NCBI GenBank assembly: GCA_021802505.1
Contig: JAJZXE010000007.1
Span: 1-38,857 of the forward strand
Reading direction: 5' to 3'
DNA from: Nanobdellota archaeon
GTDB lineage: Archaea; Nanobdellota; Nanobdellia; Parvarchaeales; Parvarchaeaceae
DNA: 38,857 nucleotides
Shown here: positions 24,365 to 32,180 of the stretch, in pieces
Numbering within the stretch: position 1 is the first letter of the stretch
How the letters are laid out: every line of letters begins with the position of its first letter
Notes under the pieces: model-generated
Told to the model about the DNA's origin: nothing
The model's input: only the letters and a program-made list of their open reading frames with translations
Database searches by the model: none
Made by a program: the position numbers and the translations under genes

Positions 24365-25825
24365 ATGCCAGAGGAAGACAAATCAAATAATGCGGGAAAA
24401 ACGGACAACCCTATTCAGACCGGTAGCAGTGACAGCTCTGTTAACAATGTCACCGGTAATCAACAGAACCAGGATGATAAACCGGTTCAGGCTCCTACCA
24501 ATGCGGATTCATCGATTAATAAGCAGGAAAATAGCGAAAAAGGCGATGAACTTGAAAAACTTAGGAAAGAGAATGAGAGGTTGAAAGAAATCCAGCGCCT
24601 GAGGGAAGAGAATCAAAGATTATCCACAGCAAATGCTTCTCCCGAAGTCAAAGGCAGCAATAAAAGCAAAAATAATATGTTCATTCCTATCGGAGTAGGC
24701 GTGTTTGCGGTAGTGATCGTTTTGGTCGTTCTTATATTCGGCTTTCATATACTTTCTTCATCTTCCGTTTCATCGCTGAAACCTACCGTTAATGCAAATG
24801 CATCGGGAGCATTTTTCTTGGGTCCAGACGGCGAGTCCTTAGGACCTACATATATAAACGGTTTATCAAATTTGGGCAGTCAGTTGGCGCTTGTTGGTGC
24901 ACAGCAGGCTTCAGGCAGGTTTTTATATGAAAAACCAACTACGACAAGTCAGGGACCATCGCCAGGATATTACGTTTTAGTTTATGGCAATGGCAGCGGT
25001 CAAAATTATGACATAGTTCCAATATCCGTTCCATCAAATTTCTCAAATTATTCAATAAGCCAGGGTGGGAAACCAGCATTTGTCTACATCGGAGCACAGG
25101 GCTGCCCGTTCTGTGCTGGACAGAGATGGGTAATTGCAGTAACATTATCTAGATTCGGTAATTTTACAAAGTTATTTTATGACAGATCCGCTACAAACGA
25201 CGGAAATATTCCTACACTGATGTTTAATTTCTCCCAGTCTTTATTTAAAGAAGCAACTTCCCAGGCAGCTATAGACTCCGGTCAGGCGCCTTACGGTGAC
25301 GGTAACCCTACACCATTTGTAACCGGGTCGTATTACACCTCAAAATATATAAATTTTGAACCTTTTGATGAGCTTGGCACTTCTTTTTTGGTAAATGCTT
25401 CCGGGATAGGGCAATTAAATCCTACTGTTTATTCCAATGTATATGAAAAAGGTATGTATGGTTTTAATGCCACTTCTGCAGGGGTGAGTGCAGCGCACGG
25501 ATTTGGAATAACCAATTTCTTTGTTGGCGGCGTGCCCTTCTTCGACATAAATAATCAATACGTGTTTGATGGAGCGACTCTCAACGCAGGAACATATATC
25601 TCTTCCAGCGGCTTAAATCCCGCTTATAGCACGCACGCGGATATACTTAATTCTATAGAGAATCCGACTCCAGGATCATTGGGCCAGACAATTTTGGGTG
25701 CAGCAAATATACTCACTGCACAGATATGCAGCGTAATAAATAACACCGCTCCCGTTTGTAGTTTATCCTACATATCTGAATTGGAAGGCAAGATAAACGC
25801 GTTTAATTATTCGGGTGAATACTAG
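24365..25825 (+). CDS. Membrane-anchored extracytoplasmic thioredoxin-like protein (DUF929-like)
   Basis: 486 residues. A hydrophilic Asn/Gln/Glu-rich N-terminal region with a short coiled coil (about 58-90) precedes one transmembrane helix (about 104-128). The large outer domain has PAFVYIGAQGCPFCAGQRW, a CPFC redox pair in a thioredoxin-like strand-helix, and two further Cys near the C-terminus (AQICSVINNTAPVCSL). This matches the DUF929 family known from Sulfolobales and other acidophilic Archaea. It may handle disulfides in surface proteins. It starts 30 bp after the duplicated RNase P RNA 3' end, whose insertion may have changed its promoter. Confidence 0.75.
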   Translation: MPEEDKSNNAGKTDNPIQTGSSDSSVNNVTGNQQNQDDKPVQAPTNADSSINKQENSEKGDELEKLRKENERLKEIQRLREENQRLSTANASPEVKGSNKSKNNMFIPIGVGVFAVVIVLVVLIFGFHILSSSSVSSLKPTVNANASGAFFLGPDGESLGPTYINGLSNLGSQLALVGAQQASGRFLYEKPTTTSQGPSPGYYVLVYGNGSGQNYDIVPISVPSNFSNYSISQGGKPAFVYIGAQGCPFCAGQRWVIAVTLSRFGNFTKLFYDRSATNDGNIPTLMFNFSQSLFKEATSQAAIDSGQAPYGDGNPTPFVTGSYYTSKYINFEPFDELGTSFLVNASGIGQLNPTVYSNVYEKGMYGFNATSAGVSAAHGFGITNFFVGGVPFFDINNQYVFDGATLNAGTYISSSGLNPAYSTHADILNSIENPTPGSLGQTILGAANILTAQICSVINNTAPVCSLSYISELEGKINAFNYSGEY

Positions 25826-25885
25826 AAGGCTGTAATTTTTATAAGACAGTAAGATTATTTAAGTAACGGATTTATTCATTATGTT

Positions 25886-26761
25886 ATGGATAATAGCACC
25901 ATAAAACAAGTTGCACAGAACATATTGGATACCTCTTACAAGTTATATTCCGATGTTTCTCTTATAAACAGCTCTTTGTTTCGCGCAGCTTCTACCATGG
26001 GTGTCGAACTTCCGGAAATACCGCAGATAAGTCTTGCCGCAACGAAGGAAAAAATAACAAGTGAGACATTGAAGCAGGCAAGCAGTGCCATGGAGAAGCT
26101 TTCTGAAGGAAAGAAAGTGCCATTATTCGGCGTGTCAAAGAAACGCGGAACGCAGGAATCGGAGGAGGAAAAACAGGCTATTCTACAGCCGGTTATTGAT
26201 ATCAAAGAAAAAGATAAAAATAAGGTGGAAAATGAACAGAAAATAAACAAAATGGCAAATGAGCTTGTCAAGGGCCCTAACTACAAGCCTGGCAATATAG
26301 AAGTAGAAGAAAAGCCGATGGTTGCACAGCCTGCAAAAAAGCAGGAAACAAAGATTTCACTCCAGGAAAGAGAGACAGAACTTAATAAATTGCAGGTTGG
26401 AAAACCGACTAATATTAAAGTCGAAGAAAAAACAGAAACTGAGAACATCTCTCCGTTTGAAGCGGTTTCGCTTGAAAAGCAGGCTAATCCCCAGTCAGAG
26501 CTGCAAAAGAAAATATTTGAAACAACGAATTTCGGGAAGTTAAACGGCGGCAAGACTGAGGAAGTGGATGAGATATTAAACAATCCACTTAGCAGACTGC
26601 TTACATTGGTAAAGGAAAAGCATTCTGTCACCTCCTCGCAGGCTGCACAAGCTTTAAATGTTAGCAAAGAGTTGGTTGATAAGTGGGCCAAGATACTCAG
26701 CCAGAATTCTCTTATAAGGATTAGGTATCAGCTCATGGGAGATACGATATTCGAGGCATAA
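25886..26761 (+). CDS. Winged-helix-ended protein preceding a KaiC-like ATPase
   Basis: 291 residues. The N-terminal 75 residues are helical, the middle (about 80-225) is Lys/Glu-rich and probably disordered, and the last 60 residues look like a winged-helix domain (LVKEKHSVTSSQAAQALNVSKELVDKWAKILSQNSLIRIRYQ). No named family. The ATG of the KaiC-like gene follows its stop with no spacer, so the two probably act together, with this protein as a DNA- or protein-binding adaptor for the ATPase. That role is inference. Confidence 0.6.
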   Translation: MDNSTIKQVAQNILDTSYKLYSDVSLINSSLFRAASTMGVELPEIPQISLAATKEKITSETLKQASSAMEKLSEGKKVPLFGVSKKRGTQESEEEKQAILQPVIDIKEKDKNKVENEQKINKMANELVKGPNYKPGNIEVEEKPMVAQPAKKQETKISLQERETELNKLQVGKPTNIKVEEKTETENISPFEAVSLEKQANPQSELQKKIFETTNFGKLNGGKTEEVDEILNNPLSRLLTLVKEKHSVTSSQAAQALNVSKELVDKWAKILSQNSLIRIRYQLMGDTIFEA

Positions 26762-27472
26762 ATGGAAAATACAAATACAGCAAAGGTTGAAAGGGAATCA
26801 AGCGGTATACCAGGTTTGGATGAAGCTCTTAAGGGAGGTTTTCCAAAAAACAGTGTAGTATTCCTGACGGGAACACCGGGGGCGGGTAAGACCACTTTCT
26901 CTATGCAGTTTCTGGCGGACGGCGCAAAAAAAGGCGAAAAGGGGCTTTACTTCACGCTGGAAGAAAGCACGGATGATCTGATTTCACAGTATGTATTGTT
27001 TGATCCAAAGTTTAAGGAGTATGTGGACAATGGCACGATAAAGATAGTAACGATTCCGCTTGTAGACTATGACTCATTGAAGGAGGTGGTGTCCTCCGAA
27101 TTGGATGCAATGGGCGCACAGCGCCTGGTGATAGATTCCATAACCTACCTGCAGATGTTCTTTTCGGATATAATGTCAATCAGGAAGGCTGTTATAGAAC
27201 TTTCTACCATAATAAAGGCAAGGCAGTGCACTGCCATCTTTATAGGGGAGATGCCCTACGGTGAAAACAAGCTGTCATCTTTTGGAGTGGAGGAATTTGC
27301 ATCAGACGGCGTCGTTGCGCTTTACATGGTAGAAAGACAGGGGACATTCATAAGAGCTTTACGGATAATAAAAATGCGGTCGACAGACCATCTTACAAAG
27401 TTTATCCCTCTGGATATAAAAGACAAGGGAATAATCGTTTATCCTTCCGCAGAGCTCTTTGCGGACATATAA
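26762..27472 (+). CDS. KaiC/RadA-like single-domain ATPase
   Basis: 236 residues with one RecA-type core: SGIPGLDEALKGGFPKNSVVFLTGTPGAGKTTF (Walker A GTPGAGKTT), LYFTLEES and the Walker B strand RLVVDSIT-like LVIDSIT. Archaeal single-domain KaiC homologues act in signalling, motility assembly (FlaH/ArlH) or as RadA paralogues in recombination. It lacks the DNA-binding HhH domain of RadA. The operon is unusual: an adaptor upstream and the replication clamp loader genes one base downstream, which suggests a DNA-related rather than motility-related role. Confidence 0.8.
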   Translation: MENTNTAKVERESSGIPGLDEALKGGFPKNSVVFLTGTPGAGKTTFSMQFLADGAKKGEKGLYFTLEESTDDLISQYVLFDPKFKEYVDNGTIKIVTIPLVDYDSLKEVVSSELDAMGAQRLVIDSITYLQMFFSDIMSIRKAVIELSTIIKARQCTAIFIGEMPYGENKLSSFGVEEFASDGVVALYMVERQGTFIRALRIIKMRSTDHLTKFIPLDIKDKGIIVYPSAELFADI

Positions 27473-27473
27473 T

Positions 27474-28418
27474 ATGGCGCTCTGGATAGAAAAATACAGG
27501 CCGCAGTCCTTTGATGAAATAATTGGGCAGAAGGAAATCATAGAAAAATTGAAGGCGATGGCCGAAAAGAAGGAAATCCAGCACATGATTCTTTCCGGTC
27601 CACCGGGAGTCGGAAAAACAACCTCTGCAGTCGTTCTAGCGAAAGAAGTATTCGGTTCAACGACATGGAACCAGAATTTCATAGAATTGAACGCTTCGGA
27701 TGACAGAAAACTCAGCGTCATACAGGGAAAGGTGAAGGAGTTTGCAAGGACAAAACCGATAGATGCGCCTTTCAAGATAATACTTTTTGATGAGGCGGAT
27801 TCCCTTACCCAGGAAGCGCAGCAGGCCCTGAGAAGAATGATGGAGGAATACAGTGCAACCTGCAGATTTATATTCAGCGTTAATTACCAAAGCAACATAA
27901 TAGAGCCACTGCAGTCCAGGTGCGCGATCCTGAGATTCCAGCCGCTTTCAAAGTCGGATGTCCACAAGTTTATAGAGAGAATAGCGGGAAGCGAGAAATT
28001 AGAGGTTGACAGCGAGGCTATGGATGCACTGGACTATGTTTCAAGGGGGGATTTAAGAACGCTTGTAAATCTCCTGCAGTCCCTTTCAAATGTTTCTAAG
28101 AAAATCGATGCAAAAGCGGTTTTACAAAGCAGCGGTTTAATGGACATATCAAAAACTATAGAGGGTTTAAAAACCGCGTTATCCGGCGATTTTAAGAGAT
28201 CAAGGGAGCTGTTCTCTGAGATAATAGACAGCGGAATAAACATGAAAGAGCTGCTTATCTCCATATTTAATGTAATATCCACCACCGATATAGTAAACGA
28301 AAAGGTGAAAAATTACGTATTTGAGAAACTGGCGGAAACGGATTACAGGATAGTAGAAGGCGCCACGCCCTTTATACAGTTTCAGGCTTTCCTCGCGTTT
28401 CTGTCGAGCCTGAAGTGA
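27474..28418 (+). CDS. rfcS: Replication factor C small subunit
   Basis: 314 residues from MALWIEKYRPQSF, the standard RFC opening. The longer frame start at 27459 lies inside the KaiC-like gene and was rejected. The AAA+ motifs are Walker A GPPGVGKTTSAV, Walker B LFDEAD, sensor 1 FSVNYQSNI and the SRC motif PLQSRCAILRF that marks clamp-loader subunits. With the large subunit it opens the PCNA ring and loads it onto primed DNA. It begins one base after the KaiC-like stop, and rfcL follows after 3 nt. Confidence 0.95.
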   Translation: MALWIEKYRPQSFDEIIGQKEIIEKLKAMAEKKEIQHMILSGPPGVGKTTSAVVLAKEVFGSTTWNQNFIELNASDDRKLSVIQGKVKEFARTKPIDAPFKIILFDEADSLTQEAQQALRRMMEEYSATCRFIFSVNYQSNIIEPLQSRCAILRFQPLSKSDVHKFIERIAGSEKLEVDSEAMDALDYVSRGDLRTLVNLLQSLSNVSKKIDAKAVLQSSGLMDISKTIEGLKTALSGDFKRSRELFSEIIDSGINMKELLISIFNVISTTDIVNEKVKNYVFEKLAETDYRIVEGATPFIQFQAFLAFLSSLK

Positions 28419-28421
28419 ATT

Positions 28422-29399
28422 ATGCTTTCCGTATACAAGCCGGAAATGAGGATGTTCATGGAAAATTATTCCAACAGTATATCCTCCAAGGCGCTGTCAT
28501 TGGTTAAACGCGGTAAATCAAGGCTTATATTCAACGGTCCTGCAGGAACCGGTAAAAATTTCCTGGCGGAGGCAATAGCTAATGAGATGGGGGCGAGTTT
28601 CGAGATAATAAACCTGTATGAACTGACGGATGAAACACAGAGTGTTTCTTCGCTCATATTGGAAAGCATAAAGAAATCCGCCGTTTCAAAGTCGCTTTTT
28701 CAGTCAAACAGAAAAGTCATCTATATCGAGGACATGGAGAAGCTGCTGTCCGTAGATCCGTCCATAGCGCAGAAGATAAATTCCGTTGCAACTGATACCA
28801 TACTCATCTTTGAATCGGAGACAGGGGATATATTCCGCGGCAAATACAAAAAGTATCTTGCGGGATACGAGATAATAAGATTTTACAAGCTTAATAACAG
28901 AGCATTGAAGACTGTTGCCATGAAACTTGTGATATACAACAAGCTTCACCTGGATGATAAACTTGTGGACCGGATAGTGGGCGGCGCAAAAGGCAATATC
29001 TCCAGCATTATAACCGATTTAAATACGCTGGTCATAACTAATTCCACTGACATCAGTGTTTTCAGGAATTCCGACGATTCCATATTTGAGAAGATAAACG
29101 CCGTTTTCTCCGGCAGGGTCGAAAAGATTGACATATACTTTGCATCGGATATGGAAGCGAAGAACTTTGCAATCTGGTTGGCGGATAAGGCCCCGCAGGT
29201 TTTGAGAGGGCAGGATCTCTATCATTTTTTCGAATCCCTGTCCGCAGCAGACATAGTGCTTAACAAGATAAAGAAGCAGAACTGGAACCTGCTTAAATAC
29301 GTAAGAAACATAATGGCGTACAGCTGCTATGCTTTTAGGGTCACAATGCCAAAAGTGGATTTTTATGCCCCCAGATGGGACTTATATTATTCTAATTGA
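28422..29399 (+). CDS. rfcL: Replication factor C large subunit, C-terminus altered by a frameshift at a duplication border
   Basis: 325 residues, short for RfcL, which usually exceeds 400. Walker A is GPAGTGKNFLAEAIAN and Walker B IYIEDME; the lid and collar follow. Position directly after rfcS supports the assignment. The last part is anomalous: from 29293 on, the sequence is duplicated at 30691-30796, and this copy has five C (29368-29372) where the other has four. The extra C shifts the frame and ends the protein as APRWDLYYSN; without it the frame would read APDGTYIILIEDKV and stop at about 29411. The downstream copy reads APDGTYIIPIDHK. Either the C-terminus was lost in the insertion of the adjacent MNT-HEPN cassette, or the extra C is a sequencing error. 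Confidence 0.8.
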   Translation: MLSVYKPEMRMFMENYSNSISSKALSLVKRGKSRLIFNGPAGTGKNFLAEAIANEMGASFEIINLYELTDETQSVSSLILESIKKSAVSKSLFQSNRKVIYIEDMEKLLSVDPSIAQKINSVATDTILIFESETGDIFRGKYKKYLAGYEIIRFYKLNNRALKTVAMKLVIYNKLHLDDKLVDRIVGGAKGNISSIITDLNTLVITNSTDISVFRNSDDSIFEKINAVFSGRVEKIDIYFASDMEAKNFAIWLADKAPQVLRGQDLYHFFESLSAADIVLNKIKKQNWNLLKYVRNIMAYSCYAFRVTMPKVDFYAPRWDLYYSN

Positions 29400-29477
29400 G
29401 GATAAGGTGTGAAAAACGCGTTCTCGAGTTTGTTTTTATAAACGTGTGAGCTGAATCTCTGACCGATACTGTCTTTA

Positions 29478-29525
29478 TGGTAATGAATTACCAAGAATTA
29501 TAGTATTGTTGGTAATAGCTACCAA
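29478..29525. promoter_or_regulatory. Two TGGTA/TACCA palindromes upstream of the second MNT gene
   Basis: TGGTAATGAATTACCA (29478-29493) is a perfect 16-bp palindrome apart from its two-base centre. TTGGTAATAGCTACCAA (29509-29525) repeats the same half-site with a 5-nt spacer. They start 31 bp apart, about three helical turns. The same TTACCA/TGGTAA half-sites form the operator at the start of the third MNT gene (31008-31027). Confidence 0.5.
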
Positions 29526-29559
29526 AAAGTATTAATCCCACAGTCACACTGAATAAAAG

Positions 29560-29610
29560 TATTTAAGTGAATAGTACATAAATGTTACATATGTAACATA
29601 AATGTTACAT
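29560..29610 (+). promoter_or_regulatory. Promoter with 18-bp palindrome and 20-bp-spaced direct repeats before the second MNT gene
   Basis: A TATA-like TATTTAAG at 29560-29567 puts transcription start near 29589. Over it lies the perfect palindrome ATGTTACATATGTAACAT (29582-29599). The 15-mer ACATAAATGTTACAT occurs at 29576-29590 and again at 29596-29610, exactly 20 bp apart, so a repressor would meet the same face of the helix. This is a strong candidate for toxin-antitoxin autoregulation. Confidence 0.6.
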
Positions 29611-29616
29611 AATGAT

Positions 29617-30180
29617 ATGACACTTGAATTAGAATTTATGTTTTTAGATAGGATAATAAACAAGCCAGTCCACGTAAGGGAGTTGGCAAGAGAACTGAAG
29701 CTAAATCCTATGATTGTGGCGAGAAAACTAAGTCTCTTGATGTCAAAGAATGTAATAGATTTTAATAAGGAAGGCAGGAACAAGACCTTTTTCCTAAAGA
29801 ATTCATTCGAGGCTAAGAACTGGATCATGATGATGGAGTTATACAAACTTAATGAACTTGCAAGAAAATATCCAGACATAAGGCGAATAGCCAGCAGTGT
29901 GCGTGACATCAAAAATATAGCATTCGCATTACTATTCGGCTCCTACGCCAAACAGAGTGCCGATGAACGCAGCGATATAGATTTATTTATCGAACCGTTT
30001 ACCAAAGACGCAAAAAGTTTAAAGCAGTTAAAATCAGAGCTAGAAGCAATATCATCAAAATTGAGCATAAAGATAGGATTTTATGATGAAGACAACCTAT
30101 TGATAAAAGAAATAGATAAAAATCATGTTGTCTTAAAAGGACTTGAGGAATACTATGCAAAAAGAAAACTCTTTGGTTAA
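29617..30180 (+). CDS. MNT nucleotidyltransferase with N-terminal winged helix (second pair)
   Basis: 187 residues from the ATG at 29617; an upstream ATG at 29602 lies inside the operator repeat. Residues of about 5-60 form a winged helix (VHVRELARELKLNPMIVARKLSLL), and the nucleotidyltransferase core has GSX10DXD (GSYAKQSADERSDID). The winged helix probably binds the palindromes just upstream, making this both antitoxin and repressor. The stop overlaps the HEPN gene by 26 nt. Its closest relative in the window is the MNT of the fourth pair (33189-33743), which has the same domain order. The pair lies between two copies of the rfcL 3' end. Confidence 0.82.
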   Translation: MTLELEFMFLDRIINKPVHVRELARELKLNPMIVARKLSLLMSKNVIDFNKEGRNKTFFLKNSFEAKNWIMMMELYKLNELARKYPDIRRIASSVRDIKNIAFALLFGSYAKQSADERSDIDLFIEPFTKDAKSLKQLKSELEAISSKLSIKIGFYDEDNLLIKEIDKNHVVLKGLEEYYAKRKLFG

Positions 30181-30631
30181 GGCTTATAAAAGCGGAAGAT
30201 TAAAATTGATTGAACCAAACGTTAACCTGATGAGTTCTTACAGAAGGAAAGCCGACGATTATCTGAAATCCGCGAGACTTCTCATGGATAATGACAAACT
30301 AGAGGAGGCAGTTTCTATATTGTATTATAGCATGTATTATGCGGCGTTGTCGTTGTTATTTAGAATTGGTATAAAAAGCGAGAGTCATTTTGCTTCGATA
30401 ATGATACTTAAAGAGGTATTTGGACTAGAGACGGAGCTTATTCTCCATGCCAAGAAAGAACGTATAGAGAAACAATATTACGTCGACTTTGAAATAAGTA
30501 AGGGGGAGGTTCTCGAACTGCTTAGATCTGCAGAAAGTTTTAACTCAAAATTATTAGAATTTACTGAGATGCTAAATGAAGAAAACATAAAACGTTTTAG
30601 ACATAAGTTCATAGACCTTATTGGATCATGA
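30155..30631 (+). CDS. HEPN-domain protein (second pair), lacking the usual catalytic His
   Basis: 158 residues from the ATG at 30155; this start gives the same 26-nt overlap with the MNT gene as in the fourth pair, and matches that protein's N-terminus. The HEPN helices show DYLKSARLLMDN and the paired-tyrosine helix ILYYSMYYAALSLLF. Where HepT toxins have RX4HXY, this has RIEKQYY, that is RX4Y with no His. It could be a non-nuclease HEPN or act on RNA differently. The stop overlaps an ATG that opens a 12-codon frame (MNLTPEQALLIK), perhaps a broken third gene. The rfcL 3' copy begins 59 bp downstream. Confidence 0.75.
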   Translation: MQKENSLVKAYKSGRLKLIEPNVNLMSSYRRKADDYLKSARLLMDNDKLEEAVSILYYSMYYAALSLLFRIGIKSESHFASIMILKEVFGLETELILHAKKERIEKQYYVDFEISKGEVLELLRSAESFNSKLLEFTEMLNEENIKRFRHKFIDLIGS

Positions 30632-30690
30632 ATCTAACGCCGGAACAGGCTTTGTTAATAAAGTAGAGTAGATTGCCGATACAGCCAATT

Positions 30691-30796
30691 TTAAATACGT
30701 AAGAAACATAATGGCGTACAGCTGCTATGCTTTTAGGGTCACAATGCCAAAAGTGGATTTTTATGCCCCAGATGGGACTTATATTATTCCAATTGA
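30691..30796 (+). repeat. Second copy of the rfcL 3' end
   Basis: 106 bp matching 29293-29399 at the end of rfcL, with only two differences: four C instead of five (30766-30769) and C instead of T at 30790. The boundaries are sharp: the bases before (T at 30690 against C at 29292) and after differ. In this copy the reading frame is intact (YAPDGTYIIPIDHK) but there is no start or catalytic part, so it is a displaced fragment. It continues without gap into a LamG-type 3' fragment. Confidence 0.92.
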
Positions 30797-30934
30797 CCAT
30801 AAGAACCCCATTAATTTATTGGTAGGAATATCAGATCTATTTAAATATAACTCAAAAACCAAGGCAATAAAGGCGATTTTAACGGCAGCAGCAATAATGG
30901 CGTAGCTATGAATGTGAACTGGGTCTTGCCCTAA
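30797..30934 (+). pseudogene. Remnant of the C-terminus of a LamG/DUF2341-type surface protein (left fragment)
   Basis: The frame ending at TAA 30932-30934 reads GSSNNGVAMNVNWVLP and, one frameshift upstream, a stretch with LVGISDLFKYN. It matches the fragment at 32181-32317 (NSNNGVATNVAWV) and resembles the end of the 983-residue surface protein (LVAWLPFDGN...YSGN). The DNA of the two fragments agrees at 39 of 52 positions over 30883-30934, with several differences at third codon positions, so they diverged as coding sequence. No start or N-terminal part is present. Confidence 0.6.
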
Positions 30935-30991
30935 ATTTTAGAACTCTTAAAGAACTGCGTCTAAGTTATGCTAAAAACGCAGAACGCAAGT

Positions 30992-31027
30992 CTTATATAC
31001 TATAAAATTACCATATTATTATGGTAA
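30992..31027 (+). promoter_or_regulatory. Promoter and operator over the start of the third MNT gene
   Basis: A TATA-like CTTATATAC (30992-31000) is centred 25 bp before the ATG at 31021, so the mRNA is probably leaderless. The palindrome TTACCATATTATTATGGTAA (31008-31027, 8-bp arms, 4-nt spacer) covers transcription start and the ATG itself; a further TACCAT half-site follows. Binding there would block transcription. Confidence 0.6.
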
Positions 31028-31602
31028 ATATACCATTAAAGATACGTGTTCTCATGTTTTTGATAGAGCAGCGTGATGAAAAAACAAACATAGCCATAAT
31101 ATCAAATCATCTCGGAATAAATTATAAGAACGTTTATAGCGTGGTAAAAAAGCTGGCTGCGGATGGCATTATCTCGCTGGAGAAATTTGGGAGAACCAAC
31201 ATCTGCACTTTGGTTAACAGGAACAACCCCCTTATTTTTTGGGCGGAATATGTGCGCAGAGAGAGACTGTTGAAAGATAGGGGGTTTAAAGTCATATATG
31301 ACACACTTAATCTCCTTAGGTTCCCTTTTGAATGTTTGATATTTGGCTCGTATGCTAAAAACAGCGTAACCAGGGCTTCGGATATAGATTTAATGGTAAT
31401 CGCAGATCAAGACAGGGAAAAATTGATACGGCGCGCATTATCTGTCATCCCATTAGACATACACCTCACCTTTCTTACGGAAGAAGAATTTTTAACGATG
31501 GCCGGCTCAAATACTTTTAACGTTGTTTCAGAGGCTTTAAAGAAAAATATAATCTTAATAGGGATAGAAGACCATTACCGAAGGTTGGAATATGCTGGAT
31601 AA
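31021..31602 (+). CDS. MNT nucleotidyltransferase with N-terminal winged helix (third pair)
   Basis: 193 residues. The N-terminal winged helix (IAIISNHLGINYKNVYSVVKKLAADGIISLEKFGR, about 23-58) precedes a nucleotidyltransferase core with Gly109-Ser110, ten residues and Asp121-Ile-Asp123. It is expected to neutralise the HEPN partner and to repress the operon through the palindrome over its own start. The stop overlaps the HEPN gene by 11 nt. It is more distant from the second and fourth MNTs than those are from each other. Flanked left and right by LamG-type 3' fragments. Confidence 0.82.
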   Translation: MVNIPLKIRVLMFLIEQRDEKTNIAIISNHLGINYKNVYSVVKKLAADGIISLEKFGRTNICTLVNRNNPLIFWAEYVRRERLLKDRGFKVIYDTLNLLRFPFECLIFGSYAKNSVTRASDIDLMVIADQDREKLIRRALSVIPLDIHLTFLTEEEFLTMAGSNTFNVVSEALKKNIILIGIEDHYRRLEYAG

Positions 31603-32125
31603 AGAAAGGATAGCGAGCGCAGAAAAGAATGTTAAAGCGTATCTGTATGAAGGTTTGTTGAAAAGAACAAAAGAGGTCGATGACAGGATATTAAACACCT
31701 TCAAGAAGAATGCGGACGAGAGTCTGAACGTGGCAAATTTCATATTTGAAGAGAACCTGTCATCCCTGTGGGTCATCGTATGCTCATATTATTCAATGTA
31801 TTATATCGCCAACGCGGTCTTGTACAGTCTCGGATACAAAGTAGGTCATAGAATTTCACACAAGGTAACCGCAGACACTTTAATTATATTTGTTAGAGGC
31901 AAACTTAAAGCGAGTATACTGGAGGAATTCGATGAAGCCCAAACCGAAGCCCTCGAACTCTCGAATATAAAAGCGGATGAGTTGGTTGAGAGCTTTGATT
32001 TTGAGCGGGTCAAGAGGTCAAAGTTTCAGTATGAGATGACAGAAGAAATAAAACGCTCCAAAGCACAGACTTCTTTAGACCGCGCCAAGGCATTTATATT
32101 TGAAATGAAAAAGCTTTTGCTTTAA
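31592..32125 (+). CDS. HEPN-domain protein (third pair)
   Basis: 177 residues, all helical, with the HEPN paired-tyrosine helix VIVCSYYSMYYIANAVLY (about 61-78). Again no RX4HXY is present; the aligned site reads RSKFQYE (Arg142, Tyr147), RX4Y. An HRISH sequence at about 87-91 might supply His but is at a different place. It overlaps the MNT gene by 11 nt, so it is its translational partner. After its stop come 55 bp without recognisable content and then a LamG-type pseudogene fragment. Confidence 0.75.
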   Translation: MLDKERIASAEKNVKAYLYEGLLKRTKEVDDRILNTFKKNADESLNVANFIFEENLSSLWVIVCSYYSMYYIANAVLYSLGYKVGHRISHKVTADTLIIFVRGKLKASILEEFDEAQTEALELSNIKADELVESFDFERVKRSKFQYEMTEEIKRSKAQTSLDRAKAFIFEMKKLLL

Positions 32126-32180
32126 AATTCAGCGAAAACACGATAATTACCAGCATAAAATCTGTTTAGAATGCAGATGA

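Noticed and set aside
27459-27473. Longer start for rfcS
   Set aside because: The five extra codons lie within the KaiC-like gene, and RFC proteins begin at the MALWIEKYRP sequence.
29576-29610. CRISPR-like repeat cluster
   Set aside because: The repeats are short, overlapping and centred on a promoter, which fits an operator.
30711-30905. 64-residue open frame as a gene
   Set aside because: It is the displaced rfcL 3' end running into a LamG-type fragment; its ATG is an internal rfcL codon.
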